Shown piece after piece: positions 47,996 through 56,349 of a DNA stretch of 64,000 nucleotides. The notes beneath the pieces were generated by a model. It worked only from the letters and a program-made list of their open reading frames with translations. It was not told the DNA's origin and made no database searches. This DNA comes from Paragemmobacter kunshanensis (GTDB lineage Bacteria > Pseudomonadota > Alphaproteobacteria > Rhodobacterales > Rhodobacteraceae), in contig NZ_JAALFE010000009.1 in the NCBI RefSeq assembly GCF_011059185.1, forward strand, positions 1 to 64,000, in the 5' to 3' direction. The translations under genes and the position numbers were made by a program. Position 1 is the stretch's first letter. Each line of letters opens with the position of its first letter.

Positions 47996-49174
47996 TCAGG
48001 GACGGAAGGCGGCCAACCTGCGGAACATCTCGGCAATCCCGCCTGCATCTATGTTGGCGAAGGCGATGCGCAGCTGGCGGCGGCCTTCGGGATGGCTGTC
48101 GGGCTGGAACATGGTGCCGGGCAGCATGAGGAGCGAGGCCTCTTGCACCAGCCGTTTGGCCAGCGCGTCGGAGGCCATGGGATAGGGATGTTCGACATAG
48201 GCGAAATAGGCGCCGCAACCGAGGAGTTTCCAATCCGGCAGGGCGGCAAAGCCGTTGACCATGGCGGCGCGACGGGCGAGGATTTCGTCCCGTTCCCCCG
48301 CCACCCATTGCGTCAGGTTCCGCATTCCCCAGAGCGCGCCGATCTGGCCAAGCTGGCTGGGGCAAATGGCGACGGTGTCGAGGAATTTCTCCACCTCGGC
48401 CAGGCGCTGCGTGCTGGCGGTGATGGCGCCGACGCGGTGGCCGGTCAGGCGGTAGGCCTTGGAGAAGCTGTAGAGCTGGATCAGCGTGTCATCCCAGTCG
48501 GGATCGGCGAAGAGGTCATGCGGGCGGCCGGTGCGGGCATCGAAATCGCGATAGGTTTCGTCCACGATCAGGGCAAGGTCATGGGCGCGGGCGAGGTCGC
48601 GGAAGGCGGCCAGCGTCTCGGACGGGTATTCGACGCCACCGGGATTGTTGGGGCTGACCAGCACGATGGCGCGGGTGCGGGGGGTGATCAGGCGGGCGGC
48701 ATCCTCGGCCTGCGGGATCAGCCCGGGGCCTGCGGGCAGGGGGACGGCTTTGACGCCCTGCATATCGAGCCACATCTTGTGGTTGAAATACCAGGGGGTG
48801 GGCAGGATCACCTCATCCCCGTGGCCTGCGAGGGTGGACAGGACGGCGGTGAAGGCCTGGTTGCAGCCCTGGGTGATGGCGGTCTGGCCCTCGGTGATGG
48901 TGCCGCCATAGGCGGCGGACCATTGCGCGGCGATCTCCGCGCGGAGTTCGGGCAGGCCAAGGACGGGGCCGTAGAGATGGGCCGCGTCATTGGTGAGCGC
49001 GGCCTCGGCGATGGCCTGGCGCAGGGCGAGCGGCGGCGGATCGACGGGGGCGGCCTGGCTGACATTGATCAGGGGCCGGTCGGCGGGGAAGGCCACGCCC
49101 TGAAGCCAGCGGCGGGCCTCCATCACCGGCGGCGGTTCGGTGGCGGCCATGGCGGGGTTCAGGGGCAGGGTCAT
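47996..49174 (-). CDS. Class I/II PLP aminotransferase (aspartate aminotransferase-like)
   Basis: 392 residues from ATG 49174 (MTLPLNPAMAATEPPP). Upstream open frame runs through a hairpin array and is rejected. Fold-type I transaminase with NVSQAAPVDPPP, HLYGPVLGLPELRAEIA, the substrate loop SPNNPGG, and the PLP lysine in LYSFSKAYRLTGHRVGA. The C-terminal half has the arginine that holds the alpha-carboxylate (RIAFANID). The substrate is not clear; aspartate or an aromatic or branched amino acid is likely. Followed by ppiD-trpE on the same strand. Confidence 0.87.
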   Translation of the reverse strand: MTLPLNPAMAATEPPPVMEARRWLQGVAFPADRPLINVSQAAPVDPPPLALRQAIAEAALTNDAAHLYGPVLGLPELRAEIAAQWSAAYGGTITEGQTAITQGCNQAFTAVLSTLAGHGDEVILPTPWYFNHKMWLDMQGVKAVPLPAGPGLIPQAEDAARLITPRTRAIVLVSPNNPGGVEYPSETLAAFRDLARAHDLALIVDETYRDFDARTGRPHDLFADPDWDDTLIQLYSFSKAYRLTGHRVGAITASTQRLAEVEKFLDTVAICPSQLGQIGALWGMRNLTQWVAGERDEILARRAAMVNGFAALPDWKLLGCGAYFAYVEHPYPMASDALAKRLVQEASLLMLPGTMFQPDSHPEGRRQLRIAFANIDAGGIAEMFRRLAAFRP

Positions 49175-49302
49175 GCTTGGCTCCGTTGACGGTTCGCGGG
49201 CAGGATAGGCGCGGAACGGGCAGGCTGCGACCGCCAATTTGCGCGGGATGCGCATCGTTTGCGACAGGATGGCGGGATGGTCTGCGCGGAATGGCGGGGA
49301 TG

Positions 49303-49464
49303 GCGAAATCTGACGCAGATTTCGCGTCGGAATTTGACGCAAATTCCGGGTGGTGGGCGGTGGTTATACCGGAATTTGACGCATATTCCGGGTCGGGGAC
49401 GACCGCGCGGCTGCCATCCGCTTTCTGCGTCAGAAAGCGGCGCGAAATCTGCGTCAGATTTCGC
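49303..49464. repeat. Hairpin array 3: five CTG-ACG-CAG hairpins in two orientations
   Basis: Five hairpins of 9-10 bp follow in 162 bases: 49303-49325 (GCGAAATCTG stem), 49328-49348 (CGGAATTTG), 49369-49391 (CCGGAATTTG, one mismatch), 49418-49440 (CCGCTTTCTG) and 49442-49464 (GCGAAATCTG again). The first three have the loop ACG, the last two its complement CGT, so the array is itself inverted. It lies directly behind the gpt stop codon (49471, minus strand) and before the aminotransferase gene. Confidence 0.9.
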
Positions 49465-49470
49465 CTTCCG

Positions 49471-49995
49471 TCAGTCGGTGCCGCGGAAGGGCTGCACGTA
49501 TTGCAGCGCCATGTCCCAGGGGAAGAAGATCCAGGTATCCTGCGACACTTCGGTCACATAGGTATCCACCTGCGGCTTGCCATGCGGCTTTGCATAGACC
49601 GTGGCGCAATGTGCCTTGGGATAGAGGCTGCGGATCAGTTCCAGCGTGCGCCCGCTGTCGACGAGGTCGTCGACGATGAGGATGCCCGAACCGTCGCCCA
49701 TCAGATCGGCCTGCGGCGCCTTCACGACCTGCGCCTCGCGCCGCTGGTCCTGCGCGCCGCCGCCCGAGTGATAGGATTTCACGCTGATCGTGTCGACGAC
49801 GCGGATATCCAGTTCGCGGCTGACGATCATCGCAGGCACCAGCCCGCCGCGCGTGATGCCGACGACGGCCTTCCAGGCGCCGCCTTCGCCCGGACCCTTG
49901 CCATCCAGCCGCCAGGCCAGCGCGCGGGCGTCGCGGTGGATCTGGTCCCAGCTGACATGGAAGCCTTTTTCATGCGGCAGGCGTTCGGCGGACAT
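49471..49995 (-). CDS. gpt: Xanthine phosphoribosyltransferase
   Basis: 174 residues. It salvages xanthine (and guanine or hypoxanthine) with PRPP to the nucleotide. The PRPP-binding motif is [17 protein letters not shown]. The start [18 protein letters not shown] and the TRGGLVPA loop match the Gpt/XGPRT type of proteobacteria. It heads toward hairpin array 3 and follows the LysE gene by 13 bases, though gene order on the minus strand is fabI, lysE, gpt, so all three may form one transcript. Confidence 0.95.
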   Translation of the reverse strand: MSAERLPHEKGFHVSWDQIHRDARALAWRLDGKGPGEGGAWKAVVGITRGGLVPAMIVSRELDIRVVDTISVKSYHSGGGAQDQRREAQVVKAPQADLMGDGSGILIVDDLVDSGRTLELIRSLYPKAHCATVYAKPHGKPQVDTYVTEVSQDTWIFFPWDMALQYVQPFRGTD

Positions 49996-50008
49996 GGGGC
50001 AATCCCTT

Positions 50009-50623
50009 TCAGGTGGCTGCGATCTTGATCCCCAGCAGGGCGAGCAGGCCGCCGAAGCTGCGGTCGATCAGGGTTTTGAGGCTGATATAGCGGGCGCGGG
50101 TGCGATCAAGGCTGAAGATGCGGGCGACGAGGCTGTTCCAGGCGGTTTCGGCGGTGAAGATCAGCGCGAGCAGGGCGCCGTAGACCCAAAGGGGCGTGCC
50201 CTGCGGCACGGTGCCGAGGAAGATGGCCGAGAACATCACGGCAGGCTTGGGGTTCGCCAGTTGCGTGAAGAGACCGAGCCGGAAGGCCGAGAGGGCGGAA
50301 CGGGGCAGGGGGCGGCTGTCTTCGGTCATCAGCGGGGTGCTGGCATCGCGCCAGAGGCCGATGGCCATCCAGATCAGATAGGCCGCGCCGCCGATCTTCA
50401 GCGCCCAGAGCAGGGCGGGGGCGACGGCGAAAAGGAGGTTCAGGCCGAACATCGCCGCCGAGGCCCAGACCACCGCCCCCGCGCCGATGCCCATGGCCAG
50501 CATCAGCCCGGTGCGGAAGCCTTCGGTCAGGCCGGTGCGGGCGGACATCAGCACCGCAGGCCCCGGCGAGATGGCGGCAAAGATCACGAGGCCCGCGAAG
50601 GCGAGGAAGGCCGCCAGCGTCAT
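50009..50623 (-). CDS. LysE/RhtB-family amino acid exporter
   Basis: 204 residues from ATG 50623, overlapping the fabI stop by four bases. Six hydrophobic segments and the family opening [36 protein letters not shown], then [32 protein letters not shown] and the [17 protein letters not shown] loop, identify the LysE superfamily. It exports amino acids such as homoserine, threonine or lysine; the substrate cannot be read from sequence. Translationally coupled to fabI. Confidence 0.92.
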   Translation of the reverse strand: MTLAAFLAFAGLVIFAAISPGPAVLMSARTGLTEGFRTGLMLAMGIGAGAVVWASAAMFGLNLLFAVAPALLWALKIGGAAYLIWMAIGLWRDASTPLMTEDSRPLPRSALSAFRLGLFTQLANPKPAVMFSAIFLGTVPQGTPLWVYGALLALIFTAETAWNSLVARIFSLDRTRARYISLKTLIDRSFGGLLALLGIKIAAT

Positions 50624-51447
50624 TCCTTGCCGTTCCGGCCGGTGACCGCGTCGATATCGGGCGCATCGACGGCCTTCATGCCGACGACGTGGTAGCCTGC
50701 ATCGACATGCAGGTTTTCGCCCGTGGTCCCCGAGCCCAGATCGGAAAGCAGGTAGAGCGCGGCCTTGCCCACCTCTTCCTGCGTGACGTTGCGGCGGAGG
50801 GGGGAGTTCAGCTCGTTCCACTTCATGATGTAGCGGAAATCGCCGATGCCGGAGGCGGCCAGCGTCTTGATGGGGCCCGCGGAGATGGCATTGACGCGGA
50901 TGCCGTCCTTGCCCAGATCCTCGGCGATGTATTTCACGCTGGATTCCAGCGCGGCCTTGGCAAGGCCCATCACGTTGTAATGCGGCATGACCTTTTCCGC
51001 GCCGTAATAGGTGAGCGTGAGCAGCGAGCCGCCCGCCGGCATCATGGCCGCTGCACGCTGGCAGATGGCGGTGAAGGAATAGACCGAGATGTCCATCGTC
51101 ATCAGGAAGTTCTGGCGTGTCGTGTCGACATAGCGGCCGCGGAGTTCGTTCTTGTCGGAGAATCCGATGGCATGGACGACGAAGTCGATCGTGCCCCATT
51201 CGGCCTTGAGCCCGGCGAAGAGGGCATCCATCGACTCTTCTGACGCAACGTCACATTCAAAGAGCAGCGGCGTGCCGATGGAGGCGGCGAGCGGTTCGAC
51301 GCGCTTTTTCAGCGCCTCGCCCTGGTAGGAAAAGGCCATTTCGGCACCATGATCGGCCAGCGCCTTGGCGATGCCCCAGGCGATGGATTTGTCATTGGCC
51401 AGCCCCATGATGAGGCCGCGCTTTCCTGCCATAAGTCCGGTTGACAT
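50620..51447 (-). CDS. fabI: Enoyl-[acyl-carrier-protein] reductase FabI
   Basis: 275 residues from ATG 51447 (MSTGLMAGKRGLIMGLAND). Short-chain dehydrogenase fold with the FabI-specific nucleotide motif (GLANDKSIAWGIAKAL). The catalytic pair is Y157 and K164 in HYNVMGLAKAALE. It performs the last reduction of each fatty-acid elongation round and is the triclosan-sensitive type. Divergent from pdxH. It leads the fabI-lysE-gpt group. Confidence 0.96.
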   Translation of the reverse strand: MSTGLMAGKRGLIMGLANDKSIAWGIAKALADHGAEMAFSYQGEALKKRVEPLAASIGTPLLFECDVASEESMDALFAGLKAEWGTIDFVVHAIGFSDKNELRGRYVDTTRQNFLMTMDISVYSFTAICQRAAAMMPAGGSLLTLTYYGAEKVMPHYNVMGLAKAALESSVKYIAEDLGKDGIRVNAISAGPIKTLAASGIGDFRYIMKWNELNSPLRRNVTQEEVGKAALYLLSDLGSGTTGENLHVDAGYHVVGMKAVDAPDIDAVTGRNGKE

Positions 51448-51558
51448 TGCCTGTCCCTCGCCCACCCTTTGCGTTGGGTTTGACGTGTAGGCGAACTGCG
51501 GGGCTGCATCAAGGGTGGCCCGGTTGCGCCCGGCCCAGGAAGGCAGTCGGGGAAGATC

Positions 51559-52161
51559 ATGGACAGAAGTGGAATTTTCGCCGGGGACGACCCCTTCGCG
51601 ATCGCGCGGGCCTGGCTGGCAGAGGCGGAACCGGTGGAGCCGAACGATCCGAACGCCATCGCGCTGGCGACCGTGGACAGCGAGGGAATGCCCAATGTGC
51701 GGATGGTTCTGCTGAAGGAGATCGAGGCGGATGCCTTTGTCTTCTATACGAATTATGAGTCGAGGAAGGGCCGCGAGATCGCCGCGAGCGGGAAGGCTGC
51801 CTTCGTGCTGCACTGGAAGAGCCTGCGCCGCCAGATCCGCGTGCGCGGCGTGACCGAGCGTGAGGAAGGCCCGCAGGCCGACGCCTATTACGCCAGCCGC
51901 AGCCTGAAGAGCCGCCTTGGCGCCTGGGCATCGCGCCAGTCGGAGCCGCTGTCGTCGCGCGCGGCGCTGATGGCCGAGGTGGCGAAGGTCACCGTCGAGC
52001 AGGGTCCGATTCCCCGCCGCCCGCCTTTCTGGGGCGGCATCCGCATCCGCCCGAAAGAGATCGAATTCTGGGCCGATGGCCAGTTCCGCCTGCATGACCG
52101 TTTCCGCTGGAGCAGAAATGACAACGATGCACCTTGGGAAATCGTGCGCCTGAACCCGTGA
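51559..52161 (+). CDS. pdxH: Pyridoxamine 5'-phosphate oxidase
   Basis: 200 residues, full length. It oxidises pyridoxamine- or pyridoxine-phosphate to PLP with FMN. Motifs: [53 protein letters not shown], and the C-terminal [30 protein letters not shown] is the cofactor of several enzymes in this window (aminotransferases, ornithine decarboxylase, Kbl). A hairpin directly follows its stop codon. Confidence 0.96.
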   Translation: MDRSGIFAGDDPFAIARAWLAEAEPVEPNDPNAIALATVDSEGMPNVRMVLLKEIEADAFVFYTNYESRKGREIAASGKAAFVLHWKSLRRQIRVRGVTEREEGPQADAYYASRSLKSRLGAWASRQSEPLSSRAALMAEVAKVTVEQGPIPRRPPFWGGIRIRPKEIEFWADGQFRLHDRFRWSRNDNDAPWEIVRLNP

Positions 52162-52162
52162 A

Positions 52163-52179
52163 ATTCGCGCTTCGCGAAT
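52163..52179 (+). terminator. Hairpin directly behind pdxH
   Basis: A perfect 7-bp stem ATTCGCG/CGCGAAT with a CTT loop starts one base after the pdxH stop codon. It resembles single units of the hairpin arrays elsewhere in the window. A further palindrome ATCGTTAACGAT lies at 52193-52204. Confidence 0.5.
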
Positions 52180-52235
52180 GATTGGCTTCAGGATCGTTAA
52201 CGATTGCCCCTTGAATCAGGTTCTACATTAGCGTC

Positions 52236-52808
52236 ATGTCATCGCAGGGCTTTGACTGGGGATTGGCTCTCGAGATGATAGATGAAGAAAAGGACGTGCA
52301 CGTCGTGCATGGCCGCGTAAAATGGTTCGATCCCGGCAAGGGGTTTGGTTTCATTGTTGCGGATGAGGGCGGGGCTGATATCCTCCTTCATGCGAATGTC
52401 CTGCGCAACTATGGCCAGAATTCCGTGGCTGACGGGGCAGTGATTTCGGTGAAGGTGCAGATGACGCAGCGTGGCGTTCAGGCGGTTGAGGTGCTTGAGA
52501 TCGAGCCGCCTCAGGGGGTTTCCTTCCCGCTGGGCGACGAGAACGCGCCTGTCGATGCCGACGAGATCGCGCAGCTTCCGCTGGAACCGGCCCGGGTGAA
52601 GTGGTTCGACAAGGCCAAGGGCTTTGGCTTTGCCAATGTCTTCGGGCGGCCCGAGGATGTGTTCATCCATATCGAGGTGCTGCGCGTATCCGGCTTTGCG
52701 GATCTGCAGGCGGGCGAGGCGATCTGCCTGCGCATCGTCGAGGGCAAGCGCGGGCGTATGGCGGTACAGGTGGTTTCATGGGAAGCGGCAACCCGGCAGG
52801 TTGGCTGA
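52236..52808 (+). CDS. Double cold-shock domain protein
   Basis: 190 residues with two cold-shock domains (about 25-92 and 117-185). The first has GRVKWFDPGKGFGFIVADEGGADILLHANVL, with RNP1 KGFGFI and the RNP2-like DILLHANVL. The second has ARVKWFDKAKGFGFANVFGRPEDVFIHIEVL. Such two-domain proteins occur across Alphaproteobacteria as RNA chaperones. The N-terminal 24 residues are acidic. The DUF192 gene starts inside its 3' end (31-base overlap). Confidence 0.93.
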   Translation: MSSQGFDWGLALEMIDEEKDVHVVHGRVKWFDPGKGFGFIVADEGGADILLHANVLRNYGQNSVADGAVISVKVQMTQRGVQAVEVLEIEPPQGVSFPLGDENAPVDADEIAQLPLEPARVKWFDKAKGFGFANVFGRPEDVFIHIEVLRVSGFADLQAGEAICLRIVEGKRGRMAVQVVSWEAATRQVG

Positions 52809-53260
52809 TCGGTGCCGTGATGGCGCTGATCCCGGGCGCGGCGCTGGCTGCGTCCTGTGCGCCCGAGGTGGTGGAGCTGCGCGGCCCGGGCGGCCAGCAG
52901 CGGTTTTCGGTGGAACTGGCCGATGACGGGGCGGAGCGGGCGCAGGGCCTGATGTTCCGCGAAAGCATGCCGAAGTCTTCGGGGATGCTGTTCGTCTACG
53001 AGGCGCCGCAGCGGGCCTCGTTCTGGATGAAGAACACGCTGATCCCGCTGGACATGATCTTTGCCGACGAGACCGGGCGCGTGACCCGGGTTCATGCCGA
53101 GGCGATCCCCGGCGACACGACGCCGGTCGATGGCGGCGACGGGGTGCGCTTTGTGCTGGAGATCAATGGCGGGCTGGCGGCGCGCATGGGCATCGTGCCC
53201 GGGGCCGAGTTGCGCCATCCCGCGATCCCGCAGGACCGCGCGGCCTGGCCCTGCGACTAG
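52778..53260 (+). CDS. DUF192 family exported protein
   Basis: 160 residues from ATG 52778, inside the 3' end of the cold-shock gene. A signal peptide (residues 1-22, LIGAVMALIPGAALAAS) precedes the DUF192 domain: FSVELADDGAERAQGLMFRESMP, then GMLFVYEAPQRASFWMKNTLIPLDMIF. The domain folds as a beta barrel of unknown function and is usually exported. The 31-base overlap with an out-of-frame neighbour suggests translational coupling; an ATG deeper in the gene would cut the signal peptide. Confidence 0.9.
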   Translation: MGSGNPAGWLIGAVMALIPGAALAASCAPEVVELRGPGGQQRFSVELADDGAERAQGLMFRESMPKSSGMLFVYEAPQRASFWMKNTLIPLDMIFADETGRVTRVHAEAIPGDTTPVDGGDGVRFVLEINGGLAARMGIVPGAELRHPAIPQDRAAWPCD

Positions 53261-53316
53261 GCCGCCCGCGATCGGCGCTTTCCAAGCCGGGAATGACAGG
53301 CTAAGGAGGGCGCGTT

Positions 53317-53393
53317 CGGGGCGTGGCGCAGTCTGGTAGCGCGACGGTTTTGGGTACCGTAGGTCGTAGGTTCGAATCCTATCGCCCCGACCA
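53317..53393 (+). tRNA. tRNA-Pro (anticodon UGG)
   Basis: 77 bases including an encoded CCA. Acceptor stem CGGGGCG/CGCCCCG, D arm with GCGC pairs, anticodon stem ACGGT/ACCGT with loop TTTGGGT (anticodon TGG), and T arm GTAGG-TTCGAAT-CCTAT. It would read CCA and, by wobble, other proline codons. The gap behind it (53394-53539) holds nothing recognisable. Confidence 0.97.
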
Positions 53394-53539
53394 GTTTCCA
53401 CGGCAAGGCGGCAATTGTCCCGCCCGGGCGGAGGCGCGCCCTTGCGGAGGGCACAACCCTTGCGGGATCGGGCGCGCGGGGTGCATACCCCAAAAGGATA
53501 GCTGACCTTGGTCCGGTTCTGACGTATGCAGGTCGCTGG

Positions 53540-54064
53540 ATGGGGGCGACTGGCATGATGTGTTGCAGATCCGTGCTTTCTGCGCTGGCCTTGCTGGGCC
53601 TGATGGCGACGGCGGCGCTGGCCGAGGCGCTGCCGGAACCGGATGGCGCGGTCATCCTGACGGTCACGGGCAGCATCGAAAGAACCAATGGCGACGGGAC
53701 GGCGCGGTTCGATCTGGCGATGCTGCAGGCCATGGATCCGGTGGCGATCGAGACCACCACGATCTGGACGGAAGGCGTGCAGAGCTTTCGGGGCGTGCCC
53801 CTGTCGCGACTGCTGGCGGCGCTGGAGGCAGAGGGCGAGGTGATCGCGGCATCGGCGCTGAACGACTACATGGTCGAGATCCCGCTGGCCGATGCGGTGG
53901 AGGGCGGGCCGATCCTGGCCTTCGAGCAGAATGGACGGCTGCTTTCGGTGCGGGACAAGGGGCCGCTCTGGGTGGTCTATCCCTATGATTCGGTGCCGCA
54001 ATACCAGACCGAGACGGTCTATGTCCGGTCGATCTGGCAGCTTGCCCGGCTGGAGATCCGCTGA
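53540..54064 (+). CDS. Exported molybdopterin-oxidoreductase-like domain protein
   Basis: 174 residues (an in-frame ATG at 53555 or 53558 may be the true start). A signal peptide ends near ALAEA. The mature part matches the small oxidoreductase molybdopterin-binding fold (RFDLAMLQAMDP, FRGVPLSRLLAALEAEG, LNDYMVEIPLADA, GPLWVVYPYD). The mature part has no cysteine, so the Mo-coordinating residue of sulfite-oxidase-type enzymes is missing and catalysis is unlikely. Such proteins often sit near sensor kinases as periplasmic partners; none is adjacent here. Confidence 0.78.
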   Translation: MGATGMMCCRSVLSALALLGLMATAALAEALPEPDGAVILTVTGSIERTNGDGTARFDLAMLQAMDPVAIETTTIWTEGVQSFRGVPLSRLLAALEAEGEVIAASALNDYMVEIPLADAVEGGPILAFEQNGRLLSVRDKGPLWVVYPYDSVPQYQTETVYVRSIWQLARLEIR

Positions 54065-54154
54065 GCCTGGCAGGACGCGGCGGCGGGCCCTGCTTGCAGT
54101 GGGGCGGGGGCTGGCCCATATCGGGGGCAGGCGCGCCGTGGGCTTGGGGGCAGG

Positions 54155-55600
54155 ATGACCATTTCCTTCGACAATTCATGGGTGCGGGATCTGCCCGGGA
54201 CATTCTTGCCCGTGCGTCCGGCCCCGGCCCCTGCGCCGCGCCTTCTGGTGCTGAACCGGGCCTTGGCCTGCGAGATGGGGCTGGATCCCGTGGCGCTGGA
54301 GGCGGGGGCGGCCGATCTGTTTTCGGGCAACCGCCTGCCGGAGGGGGCCGAGCCGGTGGCCCAGGCCTATGCCGGGCATCAGTTCGGCGGCTTTTCGCCC
54401 CAGCTTGGCGATGGGCGCGCGCTGCTGATGGGCGAGGTGCTGGCCCCGGATGGCCGCCGCTGGGACATCCATCTGAAGGGATCGGGGCGGACGCCCTTTT
54501 CGCGCGGGGGGGATGGCAAGGCAGCGGTGGGGCCGATGCTGCGGGAATATCTGATGGGCGAGGCGATGGCCGCGCTGGGCATTCCCACGACGCGGGCGCT
54601 GGCCGTGGTGGCGACCGGCGCGCCGGTGCTGCGCGAGGTGGAACTGCCCGGTGCGGTTCTGGCGCGGGTGGCGGCCAGCCATATCCGTGTGGGGACATTC
54701 CAGTTCTTTGCCGCGCGCGGGGATCAGGCGCAGCTGCGGCGGCTGGCCGATTACACCATCGCGCGGCATTTTCCCGAGGTGGCGGGGGCGGAGAACCCCT
54801 ATGTCGCGCTGTTCGATCACGTCATCGGGCGGCAGGCGCGGCTGATCGCGCAATGGATGGGGGTGGGGTTCATCCATGGGGTGATGAACACCGACAATAT
54901 GGCCCTTTCGGGCGAGACCATCGACTATGGCCCCTGCGCCTTCATGGAGGGCTATGCGCCGGGGACGGTGTTTTCCTCGATCGATCATGGCGGGCGCTAT
55001 GCCTATGGCAACCAGCCCTTGATCCTGGGCTGGAACCTGGCGCGGCTGGCCGAGGCGCTGCTGCCGCTGTTCGATGCCGATCAGGACCGGGCGGTGGATA
55101 TCGCGAACGGGCTGCTGGAGGGGATCGCGGCGCGCTATCGCGCGGAATGGGTGGCGGTGATGCGCGGCAAGCTGGGGCTGGCGGGGGCCGAGGAAAGCGA
55201 CGGCGCGCTGGCCGATGATCTGCTGGCGGCGATGGAGGGTTCTGGGTCGGGGCAGGGGGCGGACTGGACGCTGACCTTCCGCCGTCTGGCGGGGGCGGTG
55301 GGCGGAGAGGCGGGCGGGATCGCGCCGCTGTTTGCCGATGCCACGGCGCTGCGGGCCTGGCTGCCGCGCTGGCAGGCGCGGCTGGCCCCGGACGCGGCGG
55401 ATCGCATCCGGGCCGCCAATCCCGCCGTGATCCCGCGCAATCACAAGGTGGAAGAGGCGCTGGATGCCGCCACGATGGGCGACATGGCCCCCTTCGGGGC
55501 CCTGCTGGCCGCCGTGTCGGAGCCGTTCGTGGAGCGTGAGGCCTATATGCTGCCCGCGCCGCAGGGGCTGGGCCGGCATGTCACCTATTGCGGCACCTGA
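54155..55600 (+). CDS. selO: Protein adenylyltransferase SelO
   Basis: 481 residues. SelO is a pseudokinase that transfers AMP to Ser, Thr or Tyr of proteins in redox stress. Family motifs: the opening FDNSWVRDLPGTFLPVRP, the AYAGHQFGGFSPQLGDGRA loop, DIHLKGSGRTPFSRGGDGKAAVGPMLREYLMGEAM, and MNTDNMALSGETIDYGPCAFM carrying the inverted Asp pattern. The bacterial protein here ends in HVTYCGT, with the cysteine of the C-terminal redox pair that is seen in E. coli only in part. Gene stands alone between an oxidoreductase-like gene and an XRE gene. Confidence 0.95.
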   Translation: MTISFDNSWVRDLPGTFLPVRPAPAPAPRLLVLNRALACEMGLDPVALEAGAADLFSGNRLPEGAEPVAQAYAGHQFGGFSPQLGDGRALLMGEVLAPDGRRWDIHLKGSGRTPFSRGGDGKAAVGPMLREYLMGEAMAALGIPTTRALAVVATGAPVLREVELPGAVLARVAASHIRVGTFQFFAARGDQAQLRRLADYTIARHFPEVAGAENPYVALFDHVIGRQARLIAQWMGVGFIHGVMNTDNMALSGETIDYGPCAFMEGYAPGTVFSSIDHGGRYAYGNQPLILGWNLARLAEALLPLFDADQDRAVDIANGLLEGIAARYRAEWVAVMRGKLGLAGAEESDGALADDLLAAMEGSGSGQGADWTLTFRRLAGAVGGEAGGIAPLFADATALRAWLPRWQARLAPDAADRIRAANPAVIPRNHKVEEALDAATMGDMAPFGALLAAVSEPFVEREAYMLPAPQGLGRHVTYCGT

Positions 55601-55641
55601 GGCGCGTTGACCTTGGGCCGCCGAGGCGCCACGATGCGGCC

Positions 55642-56196
55642 ATGAACCCGCGTTCCGATATCCATGACCGGCTGGCCGCATCCCTGCGCGAGGCGCGCAA
55701 GGCGCGCGGCCTGTCGCTGGATGCGGTGGCGAAGCTGTCGGGCGTGTCGCGATCCATGGTGAGCCAGATCGAGCGGGGGGAAAGTTCGCCCACGGTCGCC
55801 ACGCTGTGGAACCTGACGCAGGCCCTGCAGGTGGATTTCGCGGGGCTGCTGGAGGGCCGCCCCGCGCCGGGGATCGAGATCACGCGCGCCGGTGCCGCGC
55901 CGGTGATCGCGCGCAGCCCCGGCGTGCGCATCCGCATCCTTTCCCCCGCCGAGGCCGTGGGGGAGCATGAGGTCTATGACCTGTCCTTCGAGCCCGGCGC
56001 GGCGCTTGTCTCGGACCCGCATTCGCCGGGCTGCCGGGAACATCTGACGGTGGTGGAGGGGGCGCTGTCGGTGCAATCGGGCGAGGATGCCGAGGATCTG
56101 GGGCCCGGCGATACCGCGCGCTATGCCGCCGACCGGCCGCATGCGATCCGCGCGGGGGGGCGGGCGCGGGCGATCCTGATCGTGCAGGGAAGCTGA
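55642..56196 (+). CDS. XRE-family regulator with cupin domain
   Basis: 184 residues from ATG 55642; the frame is open upstream into selO. N-terminal helix-turn-helix of the XRE/HipB type (LREARKARGLSLDAVAKLSGVSRSMVSQIERGESSPTVATLWNLTQAL), then a cupin_2 barrel (about 100-184, with REHLTVVEGALSV and LGPGDTARYAADRPHAI). Such regulators usually sense a small metabolite with the cupin and control a neighbouring catabolic operon. kbl-tdh lies 154 bases downstream with an inverted repeat at its promoter, so threonine or glycine is a candidate signal. Confidence 0.88.
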   Translation: MNPRSDIHDRLAASLREARKARGLSLDAVAKLSGVSRSMVSQIERGESSPTVATLWNLTQALQVDFAGLLEGRPAPGIEITRAGAAPVIARSPGVRIRILSPAEAVGEHEVYDLSFEPGAALVSDPHSPGCREHLTVVEGALSVQSGEDAEDLGPGDTARYAADRPHAIRAGGRARAILIVQGS

Positions 56197-56237
56197 TCCC
56201 CGTGCCCGGCGTTGCGCGGGGTGGGGATGTGGATTTT

Positions 56238-56260
56238 GGGTAATTGGGCCAAGATGAAGG
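56238..56260 (+). repeat. Variant copy of the GGGTATTTGGGCC repeat
   Basis: GGGTAATTGGGCCAAGATGA (the first 20 bases) differs at one position from the cores at 6567 and 63864. It lies in the 154-base gap between the XRE-cupin gene and the kbl promoter. No inverted partner is obvious here. Confidence 0.65.
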
Positions 56261-56267
56261 GGGGGTT

Positions 56268-56336
56268 CCGTTTTGACGGATTCCTTTCCGCGATATTGAC
56301 ATTGTGGCGGGCTTGCGTGTAAATCCGCCAAAACGG
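56268..56336 (+). promoter_or_regulatory. kbl-tdh promoter with flanking inverted repeat
   Basis: CCGTTTTGACGGATT (56268-56282) and AATCCGCCAAAACGG (56322-56336) are complementary at 14 of 15 positions. A possible -35 TTGACA (56296-56301) and a weak -10 TGTAAA (56318-56323) lie in and beside the second arm. A regulator binding both arms would cover the promoter. The upstream XRE-cupin protein is the natural candidate. Confidence 0.5.
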
Positions 56337-56349
56337 AGGAGTATCCGCC

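Noticed and set aside
52193-52204. CtrA-type site at ATCGTTAACGAT before the cold-shock gene
   Set aside because: The full TTAA-N7-TTAA spacing is not present; only a short palindrome is seen.
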